Shown here: in pieces, positions 1-12,126 of the stretch
Position numbering within the stretch: the stretch's first letter is position 1
Layout: each line of letters opens with the position of its first letter
Assembly: GCF_963675165.1 (NCBI RefSeq)
Contig: NC_087378.1
Coordinates: 2,570,525-2,634,524, forward strand
Source of the DNA: Halichondria panicea
Taxonomy: Eukaryota; Porifera; Demospongiae; Suberitida; Halichondriidae
Direction: 5' to 3'
DNA length: 64,000 nucleotides
Position numbers and translations under genes: made by a program
Notes under the pieces: generated by a model
The model's input: the letters and a program-made list of their open reading frames with translations, nothing else
What the model was told of the DNA's origin: nothing
Databases searched by the model: none

Positions 1-273
1 CTATTGTTTAGACTCCTGACCTGGTCAATCATGAGTCTCATGATGAGAGATACAAGGGGAGAGACAATTAACAAGAACAAAACTTTTGTCAACAGGAGGA
101 GCTTTGGTCCTACCTAGCTTGTAGTCCATTAAAAAGGGTAGCAACTGATATAGCAGAGACTTGCCATACCCCGTTGGGAACCAGATAAACACGTCCCTTC
201 CCTCAAACAGGAGCTTGAGAGCCTGGGCCTGTTCTGCCATGAGAGTGAGGCCATCTTGCTTCAAACAAGACAA
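1..273 (-). pseudogene. RecQ-like DEAD/H helicase fragment, frameshifted
   Basis: Reading the minus strand from 273, the frame gives a helicase N-terminal segment: a Q-motif-like stretch, then GRDVF and the Walker A motif PTGYGKS, followed by YQLLPF. This is the usual arrangement of motif I in RecQ-type helicases. The frame then breaks near plus position 65-70: the first frame ends in a stop at 25-27, while the +1 frame supplies the expected VSPLVSL...DQVRSLNN (motif Ia region) and stays open to the window edge. One extra base explains the break. The segment has no visible initiating context and lies upstream, antisense to the spectraplakin exons, so it may sit in an intron of that gene. RecQ-like copies are commonly multiplied in sponge genomes (recollection, not checked). 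Fragment or pseudogene; a sequencing error cannot be excluded. Confidence 0.6.
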
Positions 274-660
274 CGCGTTGCATGCATGCCATAGCTAGCT
301 AGCTATAAATTGAGAACATAACACGGAGCTACATTACTGTAACTTTTACGGGAGTAAAATGCCTCTACGTACACTTTTAGTATTACAGAAAAAAAGCAGG
401 AAACAAAGTGTGAAGAATCTCTGCTTTTGTTTCCGGTTCCTGCCACGCCCAGATACAATCAATACTAGGCCGTATTTTTCAACTTTGTTCTATTAAAAAA
501 AAATCGGCCTGGGACCAAGGCTAAATGTACATGTAGATAACTATACTCATTCATATTCATGTACCTAAAATCAACCTACATTTAAGAGAAGGCGTACACG
601 AGCCCCACTCAGTCAAGTGACCAATATCGTTTGAGTGTATTTGTCACTACTACCATACAG
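274..660. other. Non-coding stretch upstream of first visible spectraplakin exon
   Basis: AT-rich sequence with no supported exon. It ends in a 3' splice site (tttgtcactactaccatacag region, AG at 659-660) directly before the spectrin-repeat exon, so at least its right part is intron. Poly-A/T runs occur around 390 and 495. No promoter signal was recognised. Confidence 0.5.
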
Positions 661-3600
661 GAATTCGAGGCTTCACTATCTGAGATTAAGCCACGGGTAA
701 CAAAGGCACTAGAACTGGGCAAGCAACTCAAAGAGAACTGCTCCTCTATTGACGGACCTCACATCTCTGAGCAGCTGGATCAACTGAACAGCGCGTGGTC
801 CCAGCTCAACTCTGACAGTCTAACGAGGAAGCACAGCCTCGAGGATGGCCTCTTGCAGCTTGGTCAGTTCCAGGATGCCCTGGGGGAACTGCTGGCATGG
901 ATACTGGACTCCACTGCCAAGCTCTCCAATGCCCCTCTGCCTGGAGTTAAAGTGGGCAGCGTAGAGACTCAGCTTAGGGACCTGCAGGTAAGAGCTTTAT
1001 TGAGCTAATGTTTGAAATGTATGCATTAACACAGCTGCTTGGCAGAACGTTGTACAATGTCATACATGTACATGTGTTTGTGGAGTAGTCTGTCAGTGAC
1101 ACTGTGTGTTTGTTTGTCTGCTCACCTGGATGCAAATTATTTAGTACATGTATATATAGCCTGCACGTTGGCTATAGCTACATGTACTATACATGTAAAA
1201 TTCAGCAAGCCTCTAATTTGATTGCCTAAACGGCTTCCATGCTCATACGATACATGTACATGCTTCACTGTACAACACTCCTCTAGTTGTGAGACATGCA
1301 TAGAGAGCTGTGCAATTAAACGCCGAGGGTTTAGCTCTAGTTACAAAGCTATATTTAACTAATGTGTCTTTGTCGTGTGGTGCAGGCTATAGAGTCTGGC
1401 ATTGGCTCACATGCTCCAAGTGTGGCCTCCCTGAACAGTGCAGGGGAGAAGCTAGGGACACCCTCCAACAATGCGGCAGACATACAGCAGGACCTGGACA
1501 ACCTCAACAGCAAGTAAGTATATCACTGAGTACTGCAATTGTTTAAGCTAATTTCTAATCTGATATACTACGAGGCTTAATTACAGGGTGTCATACAGAA
1601 TTTTGAAGTAGAGGGGGGGAATAAAGACACACGGAGTGTGTCGCCGGCTAGGGGAACCCAGGGGTATGCCCTCTGAAAATTGTTGTTAATTAGGTGGTCT
1701 TAGGGGATTTCTGGTGAGTTTTGTGGTCGTACTTGAATGTAACTTTTAGGAGGGCGAATTTTGAGCCAGAGGGGGATATCCTCTTTCCCCTGTTTGACAC
1801 CCTGCTCATATAACATCACTCAATGCCATAGTTTAACCATGCGTATACGTGTATTTTCTCATACTAGATGCAACTTCTCTGTAGAATAAACCAGCTGTAG
1901 CGCACCAACTGCCCTAACCCTAACAGTGCATGATCTCCCACTTTCCATAGTAGTCATAGACTTGGAGGTGCCATTAAAATTAGATTCATCATGCAGTGGC
2001 TATGTGGGTGGTTAACATATGTGTGATTTAGTAATATCTGGGTGTAGAATTTCCAAATTACATTTTGTTCTAAGAATAGAATTCGATTGTCTGCATTTCA
2101 GTAGTCTATCAGATCTAGATCAACCAAACACAAGTAAATGGTTAACTCCAGAAAACTATAATCTTATCATGAAGATTCTTGCCACTTTTCTGGCACTACT
2201 GCCTCTTCTTCAAGCAAAGCCGATGGATGTATTCAAGGAGCGTACTCTTACCGACTTACTCACAGCGATCATGCAGGAAGAGAGTATGGCCCAGGACACT
2301 AACGAAGCTGTCGATCAGGGGATAGTCGATACTCGACAGTACCCCCGCCCGTTGGCTGAAATGCAGAGCTTCAGTCTAGAAGTGACCAACTGTGATGAAA
2401 TCACCAAAGAAATCCAAAAGAGTGTGGCTTCCTATCTTAGAAATTTTGTCACAAGAAAAGTTACTCTCTCTTGCAGTGGACCTAAACCAGGTGATTGACA
2501 TTATTTTTATCTCTTCATTTCGACATGCATGTGTATGTTCACCGATCCCTCTTCATGCAGCTGGTGCCGGAGTGACTTTCACCAGGTGGGGCCATGATTC
2601 CTGTCCAACTGTCGATGGAACTACACTGGTTTACACGGGACGAGTAGCCGGAGCATACTACAATCAGAGAGGAGGGGGTTCTAACTATCTCTGCCTGCCT
2701 AACGATCCGGAATATGACGAGATCAAAACTATCTATCCAAGTGATTACTCTCGAATATATGGAACAGAATATGAACTCCCAATTACTGGTAAACATGACC
2801 ACGATGCACCATGTGCTGTGTGCTATGATTCTGTTCGAAGCAGTGAGCTAATGATTCCTGCAAAGACAAGGTGCCCTGCCAGCTGGACTAGAGAGTATTA
2901 TGGTTACCTAATGTCGGAAGCTAATTATGGAGATCGATCTCGTGGCCAATATGTGTGTGTGGATAAAGACCAAGTGTCCCTTCCTGGGTCGATTTCTAAC
3001 TTAAATGGAGCTTTGCTCTACCATGTTCGAGCCACTTGCCATGGCATTCAGTGCCCTGCTTACGACTCAGGAAAAGCATTGACCTGTGTTGTGTGCTCTA
3101 AGTGACAGCATTCTTTTCCAGCAATTAGTATCATGGTTGTTGTGATATAGTGGCTATGGTCGTATATATAGTACAGAAAATGTATATATTTGATACTTTA
3201 ATTGTTCTGAACAGTGTATTGATATAGTGTTCCTAATTGTAGTGATACAAACTTGTTGTTGTTTTTTCAGTTAATCGAATTCTGCTCTTGTTAATTGTAT
3301 AGTTGTAACCATGCATGCAATGATTACAATTATGGCATGGTGTGTTTTTTTTAGACACATGCCAATTAAGCGCACGCGGTTAGACAAAGAACCGCCAACA
3401 AATTTTCCGGTCAGTCTGTTAAACGTCAATGAATCATGTTTGCATTCTAATTAACACACGTATTACGAAATGGCTAGTAAATTGGAGTTGGAGTTGGTCC
3501 CACTATATACTATGCTAGTGATTTTCAACCAAATCCAACTCACTGCATCGATAGCCAAAGAATACTTGAATGGAGACATGATTTATATTACATGCCCTAA

Positions 3601-6600
3601 TGCTATGTGGTGTGAAATTAATCATACTATATCGAGTGAAGTGTTTGTAAGGTGTTAAAATTCTTTGTCTAGTGGGTAGCGATCATTCACCAATACATCT
3701 TAGAACCAATTGAGCTTCAAGTATATCGAATGACATTCTTGGGAACAAACATGCACATGCAGCTAGGTGTGCTATGATAAAAACTTTAATCTTCCCAAGC
3801 TTTCTCTGCTTCAATACTTATTAATTAATTTTAAGATTGATACAAGTACAGCTAGGCAACCGCAATATGTGGAGATAGTGCTTTGCACGTTGGTCTGTCA
3901 TATAGAACAGTGTTTCTATATTAATAATTATTTCAGTGTTCCGTGTATTTCGATAGCTACATGCTGTTTTTCGATGATAAAAGTTATAGATCTAGGTGCT
4001 CCATGCATACAACACCACAGTGCACCCCAAACATTAAGCTTTCATTCATTGTTCATCATTCAAACTCCACTCCAGGTGGGATGAACTGAAAGGCCTGGCA
4101 GCAAGCAGAAGCACTGCACTGCAGGAGGCCCTCCCCCAGGCACAGTCATTTGAAGACCGTTGGAAGAAGGAGCTGTCCTGGCTGACAGAGGCTGAGGCTA
4201 GGACCTATGCTGATTGGAGACCCTGTGGACTGCCACTCACCTGTCAGGAAGATTTTGACAAACACAATGTAAGAGTTATAGTAACAGATATTGCTCACTG
4301 CATGTGCATGCATGCTCTGATCTGTCTGCATGGTATAAGCACCATAACATACATGCATTTACTTTCCCATCTCGTACATGCATGGCTGCTTGATGAAACA
4401 CACTGCTGCATGCATGTGTATTATAATCATTTTATCCACTGTCCAGGAGTTCACTAATGAGGTTGAGAGTCATCAAGAGCCAATTAGTCAGCTGAAAGCA
4501 GAAGGGGATGCTCTGAAGGGACAGGGCAATCAGGAGGACCAGCGAGTGGTTGACAGGTGGCTCGGAGACATCCTCAAGAGATATGAAGACCTCACGTTCA
4601 GCCTGGACGAGAGAGAGGTATGTATATATAGTATTATATGCTAGAATCGTAGCCAAAGCCATATTTGAGCCAGGCTTATACATTCAAGACCATATACCCC
4701 TAGATCCGTTTGTGTTGCACATGACTCCAGTGTGTTTATAAATATGTTATGGTTTGCAATGCTGTTTTGCTTCACGGTATAATTATTCTAAAAGTTGTTT
4801 TATGACTGTACACATTCAGGCACAGATGAGTTATGCTACAGAGCGAGCTGGTGAGTTTGACCAGCTCTACTGCGACCTAAGAGACAAGGTAGGGGCACAT
4901 GAGGAGAGTGCAGAGCAGCAGGGCAATATACGATCAGAGGTGGAGGCTGTCAAAGAGCAGATGGAGGAGCATAAGGCAAGGATATACAGCCATGTAGATA
5001 GGAGCTTTACGTTTACACATAATTTATGACAGCTATAATTATAGTGTGATTATAATTTATAATTGCTGTGCATGCCGAATTTTAGCAGGGCTAAAAGGCC
5101 TATAGCTGTTGCATTGGAGTTTAATATACATGTGTATAATTATAGTGCTGATGTTCACTATACCACAATAATATTATAGCATAATCAAATAGAGTGCTAC
5201 ATGCATGTATACTCATACATGGTATTCCATGAAGATATAGAGAATACGTATATAATTATATATTCCAATATAATTGTGGCAGGAGTTCATGCGAGTATTG
5301 GGAGAGCTTGAAGGTCGGTTGGAAGAGCTAGACGGATGGGGGCAGCTGCTCACCAAGGACTGTGTCAAAGCTGATGGGCAGGTCATCGAGGACAGAGTGG
5401 ATGAGCTAAAGTCAGTATCGTGTATAGTGGTGCATGCATGGCTTTATGTTGTAGTGCTCAGTGAATAGAGCTTGCTATATGTGTGCATGTTCATGTTGCA
5501 CTGTTGTTTGCATACAAAAACCCACCAAATCAGCATCAGCACCGGTATCTGCTTAAAATGTATAGTACATGTACTTACAACCGTACCTCACATGCAGCTC
5601 CAATATAGAATCTAATATAGGCCTAGGCTCGATCTGAAAATTGTTGAATAAAGCCTCTTTTACAACCGCCATACAAGCACATAATTATGTACATGTACAT
5701 GTGTCTCATGGAGAAAGCAAACACTCTACATGTCTCCAATAACCAATTAAATTATGATACCTATCCCTCAGGTCTAAATTGGAAGCACTGATCTCGGGGG
5801 GCAACGATCGTCAGGCATCCCTTGAGGAGTCTCTTCTCTCTCTGGGAGAGTTTGAGGAGGCCTATGATGAGTTGTGGGCATGGCTCGCCGAAGTACTAAG
5901 GCAGTTGGAAGAGGCGGAGCCTATCACTGGAGATCCAGACGCTGTCTCTGCACTGCTCAGCAGGCATAAGGTGCATGCATAAGCTAAACAATGTAGTCCT
6001 TGTAGGTTTGAAGGTGTGAACACCGTTTCCTACTTTGTATGCTTCTACTTGTATGCTTCTTCTCTGTATACTTTTGTGGTCTAATAAGAAGAAGTATAGT
6101 TTTATGGTAACTCGTATGAATTTATGTTGCTCAATGTCAATTAAAGCTTTTTTGATCCATAGATTAAATGTATACACTAGTGTACATATATGTGCCCATG
6201 ATTGTATGTGTGACTGTGCAACCCTACGCAGACTCTTCAGAAGCAGCTTGGCGCTCGTCTGGCCAGCAAGAATGCCGTTTCACGAGCTGGGAAGCTACTT
6301 ATAAAGACCAAGACCGGTGAGGACAAAGCAGTGCTCAAGAAGAAACTAGCAGACCTGGACAGAGAATGGGACAAGGCTTGCTCCGTCTCAGTTGACAGAC
6401 AAGACAAACTCGAGAATGCTTACCAAGAGTTAGCAGAGTTCAGGTATATTCATGTGTACATGCATACTCACTGTTTGCATGTCTTGGGGATGTTTCTACT
6501 CTATGGTTTTGCTCAATTTTTATGTACCCATTGTGGGCTTCCCCATGCAACATGTGACAAGGGTGCATGTTGTGTTACTGTGTATATTTCTTAAGACATG

Positions 6601-9600
6601 CATGCATGTGTGTATACATCACAGGAAATAGAGTAGAGATTCTCGTACATGTACTATACAGCACTGCATATTTTGTATGCATGTGTGACTTAGTCTTTTT
6701 ACCTTCGGCAGGTCCTACGTTGGCCCCCTTCGCTCGTGGACGTCCAAGGTGCTTCCCACTCTGGATGACTCTGAGCCAGTCCACGGTGACTTGCACACAG
6801 TAGACTCCCTCTTAGCAGCACACGAGGTGAGTGCATGTGGTGTATACACTATAGTTGTAGTTGAGTGTTGGTAATTGAATGGGAAATTCTTTTATGCATG
6901 TGCATGTACTGAAAACGTCAATTTTGTGACATAAATTATATATATATGTACATTAGCTAGGATAGTGAACATTATGTACATATACTACTGATACTGGTTG
7001 TGTTAGGCACTCTGACTGTATGTTTGTACTTGCCATAGTGGTGTTTATATCTATTAAGCTGTGCTTATACATACAACATCTCCCTGCAGGTCGTGCAACA
7101 AGATCTTGGAGCGTATCAAGAGAGCATGGACGAAGCCAATGCTATTGGAGGTCACCTCATTGCCGAGGTGTTGGACGAGCCCTCTGTTACACAGACAGAC
7201 CTCAGTGAACTAAACGAGGCCTGGGGCAACGTGTGTCAGCGCTCAGTGGCCAAACAGGGGAGACTGGAGGAGGCCTACAGAGCTGCCGAGGCTTTTGAGG
7301 ATGAGTACGAAAATCTGTTGAAATGGATCGATGACGAGGCTGCTCAGTTACAGGCACTACCTCCTCCTGATGATGACTCCACTACACTACAGCAGCAGAT
7401 AGATGAGCACAAAGTAGGTGCTCTGCATGTTTGTTTCAGAACATGAAAATTATGTGTATGCATGTTTAACGACAAAGTAGGGATGCAAATGTGTAAGGTG
7501 CCTTCTGTTGATCCACAGAGTCAGAGTGCACATGTATTGTATACCCTCTGATGTCAGGGTTGCATCCAGGATTTTTGTGTCAGAGGGAAATTGGGAATAG
7601 GAAATATTTAGGGGGGGGGGGTTCTGCTTGGTCTCCGCTACTTTCCGCTATATAGTCTCCGCTTGGTATCCACTGCATGGTCTCCTGAAAGAGTCCTCGA
7701 ACCATTGATTAAACAGGGGGGGGTTGTAGTTAAACATCACAACATTTTTATGATTTTCTGAAAGCTTATAAAGATACCTTTCAAATGGTGTTTAATATTT
7801 TGTCGGGATCATAATTTGTCATTTTTCGGCCTTGGGCCATGGTATACGGTCAAATTGGCAATTCTTTATGTCTCAAATAATTATGACACCATTTTAAAGC
7901 TACATGTATCAGAAAATCGTTAAATTGGAAGTGATGTTCAAAATATTTTCTCCCTTCCGCTAATCTCCGCTTGGTTTCCGTGGTCTTTTCTGGTCTCTCC
8001 ACTGGACACAAAGTCATCATAATTATAGTAGTATAATAATGAATTTGCCAGATCCTGGGGGGGGGAGAATTAACCCCCTCACAAATAAGCCATGCAGTGC
8101 ATGATTATGTACAGTCACTCTATCCTCTCTCTCTCTCTCTCCCTCCCATTCTCTCCCTCTCTCAGGAGCGGAGTCAGAATGTGACCTCAAGACAGCCAGA
8201 CTTTGACCAGGTGTTGGGAGACGGTCAGAACCTGCTGGCTGTGGCCCACCCCAAAGCTGTACCAATACTGCAGTCCAAGCTACAACGATTAGAGCGCAAG
8301 TGGATGGAGCTAAGGGGCCACATTGGTGAGTTATAAAATTGCATCTTAAGCTAATTTCAAGCAAGCAGTAATCGTTAGAATTTTTCACTTGTTATATATA
8401 GGCACAGATGGCTCTGTCGTAGACCCATTGAGCAGCTTTACAAACTTTGACCTTTGCACTCTGCACTATGTAGAACGTGCTTCTTATTAAGATTTTCGCT
8501 TAAATGTTTAGGTGCACGTAGTGAGGCATTGGCGTCAGCCCTACTGGATCTACATGGCTTGCAGGACATGTTGGACAAGCTGTGGGGGTGGGTGAGCGAG
8601 GCTGAGGCCACCATCAAAGAGACAGAACTGGTACCTATAGAAAACAATCTGGAGGCAGTCGAGCAACAACTCACAGATCACGAAGTATGTATGTATGTAT
8701 GTATGTACAGTGCAGCCCCTCAATAATGGAATAGCAACATTAATTTTAAAGGCTAGTATACATGCCCATCATTTACTGGTATAGGGTTTTCCACTTCAGA
8801 CATGGTATCATAAATTGCTTTAAACTTGAAGTCGCTTTCAACATAATAGAAAAGACTTTTTCTTGGGTACATGCTATATGTGCATATAATTACTTTGACA
8901 CTCCTATAACCACCTCTTGCAGGCCTTCCAGGAGGATATGGCAACTCAACAGCCCAACATGGATGCTCTGAACAAGGCAGCAAAGAAACGGAAGGCCTCT
9001 CATCCCAATGCCAACCCTGAGATGACCAAGAAAATCAGCAGCCTCTACAAGCGATGGCAGAAACTCTGGCTAAGGTCTTCCGAGAGGCACCGACAACTAC
9101 TCGAGGCTAAGACAAGACTGAATGATATAGCACTGGCTAGGTCGTTTGATTTCGACAAATGGAGAAAGCGGTTCAACACATGGGTGGACCAGCAGAAGCT
9201 TAGAGTAAGCGACCTGTTTCATCGGTTTGACAGCAACCATGATGGCATGCTTACCAGAGAAGAGTTCAAAAAGGCATTGAAAGCATCAGGTGAGTACAGT
9301 GTGCAGGTTTGTGTATTTTACTGTATCACACTCATTCGGCTAATAGTGCTCAATACATGTCAATCTGTTACAGTGACTTATTTCACAATGTGGAAATTGC
9401 AATTTAGTACTAATGGTCTCATGTATTTCGCCCTGTGTTTAGGTCTGGCAATGACCCAAATAGAGTTGGAGAAGATTGCTGACTCCTTCGACAAGGGCCG
9501 CAGTGGTATGATTGACCTGAGTGCCATCCTGGGTGTGCTTAAAGGACGAACACAGCGACGACCACGCCCACTCTCACAGGAGACCTTGACAGACGATGCC

Positions 9601-10863
9601 AAAATTGAAAATGAGGTAATTAAAGCTATAATTCTATATTCACTGTGATATCCTGCGTGTGCAGCACTGGTAAGAGTTCCTCTTAAATGTGTGCCCTACC
9701 CTTTGCAGATTATGCGCCAGGTTTCTAAGTGCACATGCACCAAGAAGTTCTTAGTGACGCGAGTGTCCGAGGGGAAATACAGGGTGAGTCACACTTACAT
9801 GTATGTTGGTAGGACTAATTTACCTAATTTTAAATGATCCATTCTCGTGACACGAGTTTGTATGCTTTTTGCTCAGTTTGGAAACACTCAGAAGCTTCAA
9901 CTGGTTCGTATCCTACGCAGTACAGTCATGGTGCGAGTTGGCGGAGGGTGGCAGCCACTAGAAGAGTTTTTACTCAAATATGATCCTTGCAGAAGTAGGT
10001 TCTGTTAGCTTAAAATGCATGATTATATAGACCTTTTCAAAACAAATACATGTATGCATGTAATTTCTATATATAACTGGTATGATTTTAATGTGGGGGC
10101 TGTTCTTGTGCGAGTGTGTACAAACTTTAATTGCTGCAGTACATGTATCTCAGATTCTTTTTCTTTTTGAACAGCCACGGGACGTACCAATGACAGTCTA
10201 CGTGGCTTGCTGACTGCCGCACCCGGACTAGCTACAACTGGATTTAGGACCAAACAGAGCTCACAGCTAGCAACTAAGAACGAGGCCTTGAGACAAGGTG
10301 CTGCAGACAAAGGTTCCACTCACACTTATCCTCATGGACGCCAAGAAACAACCATCGCCACCAAGAAGACTGCGAGGTCGTCACATAGTAGGGATACAAC
10401 TCCAACTCGTGAAACCAAATCGAAACAAGCTGTATCTGGACGAAGCACACCTCTGGGACGATCTCTGGGCGTTGGTGATGCTCTTTCAAGCAAGTGTACC
10501 ACAGCTACCAAAGTCCAGTCTTCTCAACCGCGACCAACCACACCTAGCTCTGAAAAAAAAGTGGTTCGTTCCACCACACCCAGCTCTGAAAAAAAAGTGG
10601 TTCGTTCCACCACACCCAGCTCTTCAAGAACTACTTCAATCCGCCCAACCACACCAAGTTCTACTCGGCCCACCTCTGTCAAGACGTCACCTCGGCGTGC
10701 CTCCTCTACATTGACATCAACAGCTGCGTCAAAGAAAACCTCACCCTCACCCAAACACATCCGACCAACGACACCTACTAGCACAAGCGGGAGAAGTGTG
10801 GGTGCACAGAAAGGGAGTCGAATACCCACACCCAAGAGTAAACTACCAACAAAGACTTCTTGA
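661..10863 (+). CDS. Spectraplakin (MACF1/dystonin-like) C-terminal part: spectrin repeats, EF-hands, GAS2, EB1-binding tail
   Basis: Exons: 661-987, 1386-1513, 4076-4268, 4447-4617, 4820-4975, 5283-5410, 5772-5970, 6232-6443, 6712-6826, 7090-7413, 8166-8325, 8512-8684, 8923-9289, 9443-9615, 9709-9783, 9877-9994, 10175-10863. Together they give 1235 codons and a stop; the 5' part lies outside the window. Visible residues 1-760 are helical spectrin repeats (recurrent W, L-E-E, E-L-x-x-W). An EF-hand follows with canonical loop [12 protein letters not shown] (about 865-876); a second loop [12 protein letters not shown] ends in A instead of E and looks weakened. Residues about 942-1006 form a GAS2 domain ([25 protein letters not shown]). 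The tail is Ser/Thr/Pro/Lys-rich and ends with SRIP (10816-10827), an SxIP EB1-binding motif, as in MACF1/dystonin. The protein should crosslink microtubules and cytoskeleton. Exon 4820-4975 is followed by a GC donor. Confidence 0.93.
1584..1804. repeat. Foldback element (MITE-like), CAGGGTGTCA ends
   Basis: The left end cagggtgtcatacag is mirrored by ctgtttgacaccctg on the right, giving a 221-bp element inside a spectraplakin intron. The ends resemble those of the 53.5-54.2 kb element. Flanking bases do not show a clear target duplication. Confidence 0.55.
2169..3105 (+). CDS. Secreted short-chain collagen C4-like Cys-rich domain protein, nested gene
   Basis: Two exons, 2169-2490 and 2561-3105 (70-bp intron, donor CCAG|gtgatt, acceptor catgcag), give 288 aa. 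The start at 2169 is chosen because it is followed by a signal peptide ([18 protein letters not shown]). Residues 20-105 are acidic/helical. From about residue 108 the sequence matches the C-terminal domain of sponge short-chain collagen C4: [67 protein letters not shown], and terminal LTCVVCSK. No Gly-X-Y collagen triplets are present, so this is the globular domain behind a non-collagen N-terminus. The whole gene sits on the same strand inside the spectraplakin intron 1514-4075. Such proteins are extracellular; exact role unknown. Confidence 0.85.
8685..8706. repeat. (GTAT)n microsatellite at a splice donor
   Basis: The spectraplakin exon ending at 8684 is followed at once by five to six GTAT repeats, so the 5' splice site itself is part of the microsatellite. 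Confidence 0.8.
10541..10622 (+). repeat. 39-bp in-frame tandem duplication in spectraplakin tail
   Basis: The segment coding for [12 protein letters not shown]-type sequence occurs twice back to back with near-identical DNA, followed by a diverged third start. It is in frame (13 codons) and lengthens the disordered basic tail. Confidence 0.85.
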
Positions 10864-11154
10864 TTATAACTAGTGGCATGCGTACGTGCATGCATGTATT
10901 TGCATAAGGCAGCTCAAAATATAGAAAGTGAGTATTCAAGGTTTAGCTATATCCTCTACATGTATAATAATTATGTAGATTAATTTTTATGCACAAGGCA
11001 GGTACGTATTCTATTAGCAGTCCAGTCAAATTTGTAGATATATAATTGTTTATCCTCACACAATCGCTTTAATTTTTGATTGTGTCACACTCTTTTTATT
11101 TGGCTAGCATCAAATGGCTATATAACTTATATAGTTACTATGTTCATCCCCATT

Positions 11155-11345
11155 ATAAACAAATTCTTTTTATAAACAAAATTTCATCAAATGGCTAAAT
11201 GTTATCACATCTGCTGAATTCTGACGTAAGCTGTTTTCTGTAAATAACAGTTGATGACGAGCCATAATAGGGCAGACAAGAACAAGACGCAGATTTAGCT
11301 CGACCTCCTGTGTAATGGTCATAGGATCCTCTGAACGTATGTAAC
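11155..11345 (-). pseudogene. Decayed duplicate of the EIF3H terminal exon and 3' flank
   Basis: The plus strand from 11155 (acaaattctttttataaac, then caaatggcta) aligns with 12077-12115 downstream of the EIF3H stop, and on through the last exon. On the minus strand a diverged version of the EIF3H peptide PITKEAIEQELNLRPV can be read as TITQEVELNLRLV. Several indels destroy the rest. The copy lies 0.8 kb from the real gene in the same orientation, so it is a partial tandem duplication. Confidence 0.7.
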
Positions 11346-11725
11346 AGTACATGCATGACTATATACATGATAATTATGTAGATTTTGGCTTATAATAATT
11401 GTCTGTTGGAATCTATATAATTATACAGGTGCCTATAGCTACTAGCTATATATTAGGTATGCAACGGAATAATAGCCTATACACTGTGTAGCAAACAGCC
11501 TTATTCTCTAGATCGACTGCAATTATACCCAGCTAAAGCATGCAGAACAGGGAAGATCTATACACTTAACGCTATACACACATACCTAAAGATGGCCCCT
11601 TAATCACACGTACACAACAACACAAGTTAAGGGTGATAGCTTTAAAATACCCACAGTTCTAAGAATGTGGATACAAAATAAACAAACAGCGATTATCAAT
11701 GCCTTTAGATGGATGAACCTTCCTA

Positions 11726-11857
11726 ACCGTAGAAGGTAATTTTTGTGGGTAAAAATTCGTGACATCATTTTCTGCACTATCGCATTCCGGTAAGTGTTTT
11801 TGTGGGGAAAATTTTCACAAAGGTCAGCTTGCCCACGAAAATTACCTGCTATACGTA
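11726..11857. repeat. Foldback repeat of the CCGTATAGCGGGTAAT family
   Basis: Left ccgtagaaggtaattttt and right aaaattacctgctatacg are imperfect inverted repeats. At least four other copies or fragments occur in the window (13285, 15715, 20982 and, more distantly, 35126). Confidence 0.55.
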
Positions 11858-12126
11858 GCATATAGCCACATGCAGTTCCTGCACTACGGTCCACTTATAT
11901 TTTATGTCGTAAACATTGGACCATGTATGTCATGGAATCGCATTTGTATTAAATTGGCCTGTGTGACAGATTGACATAAGGATTTCTAGCTCCCGCTTTC
12001 TTGTTTCCTATATAGGTGCGTCCCTACGCCAATTTCACATTGCAAATGTGTTAATGTTACTGAATGTGATTATAACAAATTCTTTTATAAACAAAATGTC
12101 ATCAAATGGCTACATTTTTATCTCAT

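Larger units (their letters stand above)
10864..12126. other. Intergenic region between convergent spectraplakin and EIF3H
   Basis: Tail-to-tail spacer. It holds a decayed copy of the EIF3H 3' end (11155-11345) and a foldback repeat (about 11726-11857), listed separately. The rest is AT-rich and shows no supported gene. Confidence 0.7.

Noticed and set aside
2539-2802. Minus-strand open frame over the collagen-like exon
   Set aside because: Shadow of the well-supported plus-strand exon; no splice sites or family signal.
3470-4084. Two plus-strand frames in the spectraplakin intron
   Set aside because: AT-rich, no splice logic, and the second runs through the acceptor of the 4076 exon.
10298-10895. 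Alternative frames over the spectraplakin tail, both strands
   Set aside because: Low-complexity Thr/Pro/Lys coding sequence leaves other frames open by composition. The annotated frame follows from the GAS2 exon.
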